Of a stretch of 64,000 nt of DNA, positions 55,701 to 64,000 are shown piece by piece; the stretch's first letter is position 1, and every line of letters begins with the position of its first letter. The notes under the pieces are model-generated. The model searched no databases. It was given only the letters and a program-made list of their open reading frames with translations, and was not told the origin of the DNA. Made by a program: the position numbers and the translations under genes. Origin of the DNA: Cheilinus undulatus (lineage: Eukaryota > Chordata > Actinopteri > Labriformes > Labridae); assembly GCF_018320785.1 (NCBI RefSeq), contig NC_054884.1, forward strand, positions 19,159,667 through 19,223,666, written 5' to 3'.

Positions 55701-58700
55701 GCAGGAAATAGTGCCACGGGCCAGATTCGAACCCGGGTTGCCTGCGTATATGGCATGCACCTTAACCACTCGACTACTGGCATGCCATAAATTTGATAGT
55801 TTTTGACAGCAACAATACACAGTTAGAAAGAAAGAGGATAAAGGAAGTGGTCATTACTTTGGCTAAGTGCAAAAGAAAAGGCAATGCACGATTGAAACAA
55901 ACACTACTCTGTGGAGGTTAGTGCTATGTACCATATTAGAGTATACTGCAGTAAAGTATATTAATGAAAATATGCAATCTGAAGCACACTAATGGTTTCT
56001 GTCAATATAGTTAGCTCATTTCATTATTATTATGTCAAAGCATTTATTTTTCTGGGGAGTCTAGATCTTATCAGTTATTTGATGCTAAAAAGATGCACAC
56101 AGCTCTGCACAGCTCTGCTGCTCCTGCAGTGATGTGTGCACCGGATTAGCAGAGGGGGAATGGCAGATTAGACATAACAAGAGTCATTGAACTTTCTATA
56201 ACCTTAAGTCTGCTTTGATTCAACACAACAGTCTGTTTGCCTGTGGACTTTTCTTGCCTGAGGTATCTTTGCCTTTTTATGGGACATTTTGGATGGAAGC
56301 CGGGACAGGACGGGACATCAATATAGTGGCAGAATCTGTACTCCACAACTCTGGCTCTGAATGATGTCACTAGCCTAATATGTCAGCGCCTGTTGTGGGG
56401 GATATTTTGGCTTCACTTTTGTAAAATGGGAGACATTGGAGATTTGTCATCTTATCTTCTTTGTACAGTCATTGTGCTGATAGAAAGCATAGGAGCAGAA
56501 CGACTCGTGCCTACGGTATATACATGAAGCACTCTGCCTCAGGTGTGTCAATACTATTAACACTAAAACAAGCTGCCTTTTCTAGATCAATCCATCACCT
56601 GTGCCACTACAGTGTCTGTTAGCACACTCCTGTTTCACTGGCTGCAGGGTAATAGAAATGCACTGATAAATAAACTCAGTAGTTGACCTAGAGTAATGTT
56701 TATACAAATTAAAAAGTCATATAAATGCAGGAAAATCTCTATCAGAACTCACTGTCTAGTAACATCAATAGTAACATCTGAACAGCTCAGCGTGATGAAA
56801 AGTGGTCAGAACATGCTGTCTGCTCTTCATTTCTTCACTTTCTCCATGCACAGATGTCACTGTTTCAGTTTAACAAGTGGCTGTGTTAACTGGTGATTTT
56901 CAGCTGACTGTGTTGGTAGATCATTATCATTATAGCAGCTAAAAGTCCTTGCAAATGTCTCCTTCTGTAGACTAAAATAATATACTCATCATGTCACAAT
57001 ATACTCATCAGTTATGTATTTATGGGGCCCCTCTGTTGATCTCATAATTTAGAAATTCTAAGATGGCAGTCCAATACCTCACCCTGAACTAAGAATTCTG
57101 ACTCTGGTACCTGGAAGAGGGGTCTGGTTGCAGACTGCAGACCTCAGATGCCCCCTCTTGCAGACCACTACAGTGAGACACAGCCTCTGTCAGAACGGAC
57201 TCCTTAAACAAAGCCTGGCAGTTACATTTATGAAATAACCACATTGTAAACATTACAGACTAAACAACGTTTCATAAATAAAAAAGTTAAATTAAGGTCA
57301 GAGGTTTAATCCAGAATAAAATTATGGAATGAACGGTGGCTCGCTTTAAAGTCATAAACTTTAGCCTAAGCTATCATAACAACACTAGTTCTGTAGGTGA
57401 CATTACTATGTTACAATGAAGCTATGTTAGCTTTAGCATGGTAGCTTTAGTTATGTAGCTACAGTAGCTTTGTTGGTTTAAGTTATGTAAGCTAAGTAGC
57501 TAAATTACCATGTAGATTCTCTAGCTAACAGAACTTTGTTAGCTTTAGCTATGTTAGCTGCGTAGCATCATCACCTAAAGGAACTTCATTAACTTTAGCT
57601 GCTTTAGCGATAGAGTGTTTTCGTGGATGACAACGTTTTTTCCTGTTAGCAGACCGTCGGCTTTATTTGACATTTTATAATCAGGTTTTGGCGGTCAGGT
57701 TTTTACCTCTAACTTTTGGTATCCTAACCTTTACCTTAACCCTAACCCTATGAGATTTTCTTTTGAAAGTTTTAACATATTTCTGTTCTAAAAGAGGTTG
57801 CATCTCAAGGTAGCATTTGCAAGAGGGGGCATCTGAAATCTGCGGTCTGCAGTCAGACTGCTTTGGAACTTGGAGCAACTTCAGTACCTCTAGGTACCAA
57901 TTTGTTTTAACTGGAACCCGGTCAATTCAGGTGTGATGTGACTACCAGCTCATCTAACTTTACACTTAAAGGATTAATTGAATGCAGCAGCAATGAAATT
58001 ATGACGATGATGATGATAATAATAATAAAACAAAAAACCATGAAATACACAGATAAAGGTCAACAGTTTACACTGATTAAATTAAAACACTAGTCCTATT
58101 TTTATTATTTTTCAGGTTAAAACATTAGCTTTTAAAACAAAATGTATCTGTCCCAGCTGGTTTGACAGACATGTCTTTGCACAGCTATAATGACACACTG
58201 TACACATGAACTTTACTCTTCATCTACCAAGCAGATAAGTACTGCATGCACCTACATCATGTTCACTTTTTAAGACGTGCACAGTCGGCACAGTAAACTG
58301 ATGCATTGGACGTGTGATAGTTGTGTTGCAACTTCATGTGCTTAATTAACAGCATCTTTATCTCTAGACTGAGGGGTTTTTTTCTTATTCCAATGCTGAT
58401 GCACCTTAGCTGAAACCCTAATTCTTTAATTATGTTATATGCTAACTGGCCAGTGTAGTCATGGACAGATTTCCTTGTAATTGGAAACCACAAATGTACC
58501 AGAAAAATGTGCAATTTTTCAAGAGTTTTCTGTTGTATCAAACTGTGCTGTGATTCGGCCTTCTGCCCTAGATAGTGTAATTAAATATAGAGAGATAAGA
58601 CTGCATGACGCGAAGATGGCAGGACGTCATTACCCATCATACTCCTGGTAGAACTCGAAGAGCTGACAGGCGGCGTACGGAGGGAGGAGGCCGTTGTAGA

Positions 58701-61700
58701 CGTCCAGAGCCGCCTGAAGGGTGATGAGTGTAGAGTCGTGCTGAAACGAGAAACAAACATCACAGCGCTATAACAAACACGGAGGCGAGTGAATGTGGAG
58801 CAGCCCCTTGTAAGTCAGATTTTAAATGTTTTGAACTCACAGCGGAGTACATAATGAATCTGAGAGGGCTTCCTTGCTCTACAACTCTGGAGAAATTCCT
58901 CAGGATGGCGTTGAGCAGCACCCCTGGTAAATTAACACATCAGTGTCAACAGTGCAAATGAAATTTACCTCACATCAACATGATCCTTTTGACCTTATTG
59001 AGCATCTTGTCTTAGCGCTGTAATCATCTTAGTCCCACTAGCACACATGTGCTAATATGCTTTCTGGAAACCCAGCTCAGCGTAAACAAAACCTCGGCCA
59101 ACAGTCAGAACATTAGACACTCTGCTCTTTTTTCCTTCCTTATATTTCTCTCACAATGCTGCTTTTAAATTAATATCCTTTAATATGAGTCCTCACCTCC
59201 AGAGAGCCGGGCTTTCTCTTTGCGCTTGTGACTGAGGATGCTGTACATGACCTCGAATGATGCTACCCGCTTCAGGGTGTCCAGAACGTCTTGGGTGGCC
59301 CAGCGTGGGAGAGTCAAGTTATGGATCCTCTATGGCAAGAAGGATCATACAACATGCTAATAATCACATTACACAGCATATAAATGGTAACAATAGGGGT
59401 TTAAATGGCCGTATTTCATCGTCTATTTTCTCCTGTTTCTATTTTTAGAGCCAGTCTGAAGATAACAGATGCTCATTTTGCAAGTGTGAATGAGCACATT
59501 CAACCTGGCCTAGAATCCAACTAAATCATAATGCTGTAATTATGATTTCAATATGTTGTCAAATCCACATCTCGCTGTATGTGTAAATTTATTTTTCCCT
59601 CAATGCAGCGCCCCTCTTTCGTTGTTTCTCTGCAGATTCTCTTTCCTTTGTCCTGCACTCCGCTACTGGTGTTTCAGTTATTTTAAAGATTCACATAAAG
59701 TAAAAATATCAAGAATACCTGACAGGTAAGAGTGTCGTACACCCTCCATATTTTTTTGCCAACCAGTTTGGAGACGGGGTAGCCAGTGTGGTTGGAGAGC
59801 CCCTCTATAAAGTACTGCAAATAGATGAGACGAGATAAAACATGAGGTTACACCACTGATGGAGGAAATCACACACTATTTACATGTGTTAAAACATTAG
59901 CAGAGTATACATTAATACAACTGTTACCACCTTTTTTTTCTTGAAGTCCCACCACTTGTATCTAAGAAAAGCCGAAACCCCCCAAGACCAATATCTATTG
60001 TTTCATTAATTCAACCCTTACAAAACATGTCTACACAGTTTTGTCTTACAAAAATATTTTTTTGCGTATTTGTCGCACTTAAACATTTCAGATCAGCAAA
60101 CAGAATTTAATATTAGAAAAAGATAACAAGAATAAACACGACATGCATTTTTAAAATAATCATTTCCTTTTTTTAAGAGAAAAAAAGTCATCCAAACCTT
60201 ATACTACATCATGAAAGCTGAGGTTTGGCAGTAATCAGTCCACACCAGGCCGATGAGAGCCATTATCCACAAATGGAGAAAACCAACAGTGGCAAACCTT
60301 CCCATGAATAGCAGACCTACCAAAATAACTCCAAGAGCGCACCGATAACTCATCTAGGAGGTTACAAAAGAACACAAAACAACATCTAAGGACCTGAAGG
60401 CCTCACTTGACTCAGATAAAGTCAGTGCTCATGATTCAACAATAAGAAAGAGACTGGCAGAAATGGCATCCACGATAGAGTGCCAAGGCCAAAACCACTG
60501 CTGGGCCAAAAGAACACAAAGGCTCAAAGGATCTCTGTGATCCCAAAGACTTTAGGGAAGATGTTCTGTGGACTGACCAGACAACACATTGCTTGCTTGC
60601 AGTTGTTGTCGCCAAGCATAGCACAACAAGTTAGGTCAAGGGGGCTATTACTTTTTCAGACAGGACCAGGTAGGTTTCTCCCTTAATGAATGAAATCACT
60701 ATTTAAAAACTGCTTGTTGTATTTACTCTGGTTACTCTGTAAGTATTTCCACTGTGTTTTGGCTAAAATGACCCAGTGCAACACACAGTATGTCAACTCA
60801 GCTGCCAGGGTGATCACAATAAAAACAATAACAAAGTTGACGTGTAGACACACGCTGCTCTGCTTCACCTGCTACTGCTGCTTTTGTTTGTTTGTTTGTT
60901 TGTTTGTTTGTTTGTTTTATTCTTTCTTTTTTTTAATGAATCATTACTGAACAGTAAACAACGACTTTGGAAATGGCAATTCCTCATATTGTGTCCTAAC
61001 TACACATGAGCGTCGGACATAGCATTACATCACGTTGTATAATCAGTTCTTTTTGGTCTTGTCTGATGGCCTAAAAGCACAATTTTAGTCTCGTCAAACC
61101 AAAGATCTTTCTTCAACTTGATCATGGAGTCTTTTTGCCTTTTGGCAAATGCTGAGATTTAATCAGAGTTTTCTTCAACAGTGGCTTTCTGTTTTGCCAC
61201 TCTCCCATAAAGCTTTGACTGGTGAAGAACCAGAGAACAGCTGTTGTATAAGAAGTCACACAGTAGGTTTTTAAACATATTACACTGGCTGTCCTCAGAC
61301 TTTGGCTCAGCCCTGGAAAGTTCCTAAGGAGGAAATGTTTACTGGGCCATTGATCAGTTCCAGTAATTGTATTATAGTTATCAGGAAATATGTGTGTGTG
61401 TGTGTGGGGGGGGGGGGCATTTGGGAGTGTGTAGCTACACTTAGGCTGGAGATATAAAAAGCCTTTGTTGAGACAGGTTTGGAGTCTCACTCTTGTACCA
61501 CTGTCCTGAAATAAACATGGCGTCAAGGCTGCATTCAACTCATTCTGACTCCTGACTCTTCTTTTAATGTAGTATTTCTTACTGCAACACATACTGGCAA
61601 ACCAGTGACTGGACCTTCCAGACACAGGTGTCTTAATACTACAATCACTTGAGACACATTCACTGTACTCAGGTGATCCCCATTTCACTAACTGTGAGAC

Positions 61701-63709
61701 CAGGGATGTAGCTAGGGATTTAGGGGCCCCAGAAATAACATTACATAGGGCCCCCCTAACCGGCTAGCCAGGCAACAAATGTTGCGTCAATTTTAGAAAT
61801 GCATTTTAATGTATTTTTGAATCATAATTTCTCCATTTATGGGCAATATATTTAATATAGTTAAATGTACGTGCATTATTTTGCAGCGCTAGACTACACC
61901 GTTTGGTCATTTTTATGGGAGGAGCAGGGTCTCAATAATGTTTTATTTTATTGTATTTGACACAAATTTAAGTCTGTTGACTGATTCAATTAGTCACTTT
62001 TAATTCAATAATGACACTAATTACTAAGAAAAAATATGTAAAAACACACTTTTCATTGCAGGCTTCTCAAGGGCCCCTCACTACTGTGGGCCAGGGTAAT
62101 CAGTATCCTTTTTCCCCTTGTGCTACGCCCATGTGTGAGACAACTAGCACCGATTGGCTGGACTTCTGTTGAATTACGTCAGTCACTTTAAAGAGGGGAA
62201 TATTTATACAATCACTTTTTTTTTACTTATATATTTTTGTTTAATTGACATTACTTTGTGAAAATGTGTTTCCCCTTTGACACTAAAGAGGGATTTTTGT
62301 ATTTTTTTTGTTAAAAAGCCCAACTATATTGGCCATAATTGATTTATAAAATCAATAAAAGGGCAAAGCATACAAGGGGAAGAAAACTTTTTATAGGCAC
62401 TGTATAAAATAAATGTTTGCGATAGAAATCATGGAAATCTTCCCCTACAATCATATATTTTCAAATATCAATTTAATGGATCATTCATGCAAAAATGAAC
62501 GCACAATAAGTCAAACATAAAAGGAAAGAGTTCTGTTTTTATAACTGACATTTTTCCTGCAGAGCAGCTGTGCCCAAGCTGGATCACAATATAAATATTT
62601 AAATCTTCAGGGTTGTAAGATATTTAACAGGTCTGGAAGAGGGAAATTGTGCAAAAAAGATTTGGATTCATATTTTAATACTTACGTTTCATAAATATCT
62701 GAAACACTAGAAGTGTTCTAAACTAAACACTGACCCTTTAGTGCAGAGTCATGAGTCAGAATAGATGGACACTGTCGGTGCTACCTTTATGACCTCCATT
62801 CTTATTTTCTGACTTTTTAAAAGTGGAAAATTTCAGGTCTTTAGGTTTAGTTTTAGTAAGAACTTTTTGTGCTATTGGCTAAGAAAAGACCAGCGATATT
62901 TGGAGTTTTAGAACAAAAAGTTGCTGATATATTTATTTATTTATAAGGCTGATGGTTGTGAATCCTCCTCTAGTGAAAGCACATGGTGAGAAAAGGCTTA
63001 CTTTAGGTTCTTGCAGGTACAGTGCCTCCAGCAGAGGGTGTTAAAATTCAATGCAGGAGGCCATGAGATGATCTCAAACTCCACCTTAATAGGCAACACA
63101 TGGGACTCAGTTTAATTAAAAGGTTTTCATTGTAATTCTTAATCTAATTCAATCCAAGCGTTAATTAGCGTCTTGGAGAATGTGAGAGAAATTGCACTGT
63201 GCAGCTTTTTCGAGGCACTGGAGTCACCCGTGCCTGAGAAAAAAAAATCACTGCGAGGACACGATGTCTACGGCATCACTAACACGTCCACTGGAGGTGC
63301 TGATCACGCTGGCACCAGAAACTGTGAAGTATATATTTCACTCTGCTGAGAAGTGTGCTTTTCACAGTGTTTGTTAATTTATAAATAAGGGCATGGATAA
63401 GCAAAGAGAAAGAGCTGAGGCCGACAAAAAGTATTAATCACTGCAATTCTGGTTACATAATGACAAACAAGAGTTAGAAAACAAGTTTCTTGGTGATTTA
63501 CAGGCGCATGAATCATAGAAAGGTGATGCTAAGCTGTGATTACAGCTTTCACGTCACTAAGGAGGATCTGCAGCATTTAGAAGACTTTCTTCTTCTGTGG
63601 TTTCTCACCTGGTGGGCCCTGAGGAACCTCTGGTAGGTTTGACTCTCAAATGTCTCTGACATCAGAGCTCTGAAGCGTGGACAGTCTTTGCCTGGAGACC
63701 TCAGCAGCT

Positions 63710-63740
<31 letters not shown>

Positions 63741-64000
63741 AGAACATGAGTAGAAATGCCGGCACGTTTACTGCAGCTACTGCAAGTCTTCTGGGCACAA
63801 TTATATGTTCATTTCACACTTTAAAACAGGAGGGAATTCAAGCACGCCAGGTTCACAGCGGAGGTGGACACAGGTGGAAACTTGAAGCTGCAGACTCAAG
63901 TTTATTTGGAGGAAATTGTGTTCTGATGTGCTGTGTGTGAGAAGAAATATTTATGTGGCTCTGCAGCACACCTTGTCCTGGGCTCTGGGGATGGTGTGCA
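52637..64000 (-). CDS. acp4: Membrane-anchored histidine acid phosphatase, partial (probably acp4)
   Basis: This is a member of the ACP2/ACP3/ACP4 histidine acid phosphatase family, which hydrolyses phosphomonoesters at low pH through a phospho-histidine intermediate. Eight consecutive exons (about 278 aa) are visible. They run from HTIPRAQDK through the catalytic HD motif (SA|HDST, general acid Asp) to a C-terminal membrane helix and a basic RRRR tail, a type I topology. Exon boundaries are like those of human ACP2. The signal peptide and the N-terminal RHGxRxP nucleophile exons lie beyond 64,000. Assignment to acp4 rests on its position next to mybpc2 (human MYBPC2 and ACP4 share 19q13.33; ACP2 sits with MYBPC3). 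By sequence alone acp2 or acp3 remains possible. Confidence 0.9.
52958..53139 (-). CDS. acp4: acp4-like penultimate coding exon
   Basis: Contains [20 protein letters not shown] and [20 protein letters not shown], matching the family's end of the catalytic fold (YxRNE, PGC..CPL, DW..EC). One N-glycosylation site, NES. Confidence 0.95.
54400..54912. repeat. Dispersed GTACTCAAGTAAAAGTA-type fish repeat
   Basis: Repeated TACTTGAGTAGGAGTAAAAG and CTCAAGTAAAAGTAAAAAGT at the left, and AGTACTTAACTCC through GTTACTTTCCACTCCTGGA at the right, form an inverted arrangement. A relative occurs at 40.8 kb. Confidence 0.65.
54950..55200. repeat. Dispersed repeat, inverted relative of 28.85-29.1 kb
   Basis: AACAAGAGCAAAGAGCTACA and CTCTTAGCAGAGAAGATATT correspond to the reverse complement of the 28.9-kb copy. 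Confidence 0.7.
55650..55792. mobile_element. SINE-like teleost repeat
   Basis: ATTAGATAGGACAGTGGATT, AACAGGGAGAGACATGCAGG and CCAGATTCGAACCCGGGTTG are typical of a common fish repeat with a tRNA B-box-like word. It is not an intact tRNA gene. Confidence 0.7.
57116..57863. mobile_element. GCTA-rich inverted-repeat element, copy C (most complete)
   Basis: Left CAGATGCCCCCTCTTGCAGA and right TTGCAAGAGGGGGCATCTGA are inverted; the pairing extends about 75 bp with mismatches. The interior contains TAACCCTAACCC and many TAGCT/GCTAA words. No ORF, so non-autonomous. Confidence 0.85.
58634..58740 (-). CDS. acp4: acp4-like exon with catalytic HD motif
   Basis: [20 protein letters not shown] and [17 protein letters not shown] carries the catalytic acid. 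Phase 0 in, 2 out; donor GG|GTAATG. Confidence 0.97.
58841..58923 (-). CDS. acp4: acp4-like exon (VLLNAIL segment)
   Basis: [20 protein letters not shown] then RFIMYSA, leading directly into HDST. The strand before the HD motif (LIMYSA in relatives) is conserved. Confidence 0.96.
59197..59329 (-). CDS. acp4: acp4-like exon (LPRWAT segment)
   Basis: [20 protein letters not shown] and [15 protein letters not shown] match the family pattern LP.WA...K.RLxGG. NLT is a potential glycosylation site. Confidence 0.96.
59719..59814 (-). CDS. acp4: acp4-like exon (WRVYDTLTC segment)
   Basis: [20 protein letters not shown] and [11 protein letters not shown] match the family (VYDxLxC). Phase 0 on both sides. 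NHT is a potential glycosylation site. Confidence 0.95.
60200..60690 (+). pseudogene. Degraded Tc1-like transposase fragment
   Basis: On + the frames read pieces such as [20 protein letters not shown] and a WTD-like site (CTGTGGACTGACC), the arrangement of a Tc1 transposase N-half. It is interrupted by frameshifts, and GGGGGCTATTACTTTTTCAG resembles a Tc1-type end. Confidence 0.5.
61055..61240 (-). pseudogene. Degraded Tc1-like transposase fragment
   Basis: On the minus strand the sequence reads [14 protein letters not shown] then GCAAAAAGACTCCATGATC, followed by AGATCTTTGGTTTGACGAGA. This resembles the pre-catalytic part of another Tc1-like transposase. Short and frameshifted. Confidence 0.4.
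62150..62405. mobile_element. Possible Tc1-type element end
   Basis: GGGGAAGAAAACTTTTTATA followed by GGCACTGTA looks like the outward end of a Tc1-type element. No partner end is clearly identified. Confidence 0.35.
63609..63707 (-). CDS. acp4: acp4-like exon (CPRF segment)
   Basis: [20 protein letters not shown] and [13 protein letters not shown] match the family's LL..P...CPR.....E pattern. Phase 0 on both sides. Confidence 0.95.
63714..63738. repeat. (AAAT)n microsatellite beside the exon
   Basis: AAATAAATAAATAAATAAAT followed by an A run. It lies only a few bases outside the exon's acceptor, so its length may affect that splice site. Confidence 0.9.
63972..64000 (-). CDS. acp4: acp4-like exon, cut by the window edge
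   Basis: HTIPRAQDK, then donor GTGTGC. It matches the family's VHTVPxAEDxLL region that precedes the CPR exon. The exon continues beyond 64,000. Confidence 0.9.

Larger units (their letters stand above)
53140..58633 (-). other. acp4: acp4-like intron (about 5.5 kb), repeat-rich
   Basis: Contains GTACTCAAGT-type repeat (54.4-54.9 kb), a repeat related to 28.9 kb, a SINE-like repeat (55.65-55.79 kb) and copy C of the GCTA-rich element. Positions 53,150-54,380 and 55,800-57,110 hold short ORFs only, with no gene recognised. Confidence 0.7.
59830..63608 (-). other. acp4: acp4-like intron (about 3.8 kb), transposon fragments
   Basis: Contains Tc1-like fragments (60.2-60.7 and 61.05-61.24 kb), (TTTG)n near 60,885-60,915, (TG)n followed by G12 near 61,387-61,418, and a terminal-repeat-like end near 62,404. 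The 188-codon minus ORF at 61,122-61,688 spans a Tc1-like fragment and is not a gene. Confidence 0.6.

Noticed and set aside
55720..55792. tRNA-like B-box word CGAACCCGGG
   Set aside because: No cloverleaf can be drawn around it. It belongs to a SINE-like repeat.
61122..61688. 188-codon minus-strand ORF
   Set aside because: It crosses a Tc1-like fragment, a (TG)n-G12 run and unrelated sequence, and no protein domain is visible.
1..64000. CRISPR arrays, operons, riboswitches or other prokaryotic systems
   Set aside because: The DNA is clearly vertebrate and intron-rich. The only tandem arrays are minisatellite or microsatellite types without spacer structure.

Overview
This window is vertebrate nuclear DNA, most likely from a teleost fish. 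The evidence is small exons with GT-AG introns, a complete fast-type myosin-binding protein C gene, and a dense load of fish-type transposon relics (Tc1-like, hAT-like, TTAA- and TAA-flanked MITEs). I saw no bacterial genes, CRISPR array, rRNA or tRNA gene.

Layout. Positions 1-2.7 kb are upstream, repeat-rich DNA. From 2,812 to 52,357 (+) lies one gene, mybpc2. I placed its exons by hand from splice sites, phase and family similarity. Its N-terminus is spread over tiny phase-1 exons (2.8-23.6 kb). The C1 domain, M-motif, and C2-C10 Ig/Fn3 domains follow from 27.5 to 52.4 kb. Without two uncertain N-terminal exons the CDS is 3,429 nt (1,142 aa), close to the mammalian MYBPC2 length. There is no cardiac C0 domain and no cardiac C5 insertion.

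From 52,637 to beyond 64,000 (-) lies the 3' part of a membrane-anchored histidine acid phosphatase, probably acp4. Eight exons are visible; the signal peptide and RHG active-site exons lie past the right edge. The two genes converge, and their poly(A) signals are only about 40 bp apart.

The introns hold most of the sequence and are a mosaic of mobile-element relics. They include a Tc1-like relic with DD38E spacing at 30-31.8 kb and an internally deleted relative at 3.5-4.1 kb. A second Tc1-like relic (24.9-26.3 kb) is nested in a GCTA-rich inverted-repeat element that has three copies in the window. There are also a TTAA-flanked MITE, two TAA-flanked elements, a hAT-like relic, a 54-bp degenerate minisatellite and a 0.9-kb T-rich tract with a T10-G19 junction.

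The two genes do not work together biochemically: one is a sarcomere thick-filament protein and the other a lumenal or ectodomain phosphatase. Their adjacency fits the human MYBPC2-ACP4 (19q13.33) and MYBPC3-ACP2 (11p11.2) paralogous regions. I did not find a convincing new biological system. The most useful leads are the N-terminal micro-exon cluster with its frame problem, the DD38E relic, and the GCTA-rich element family.
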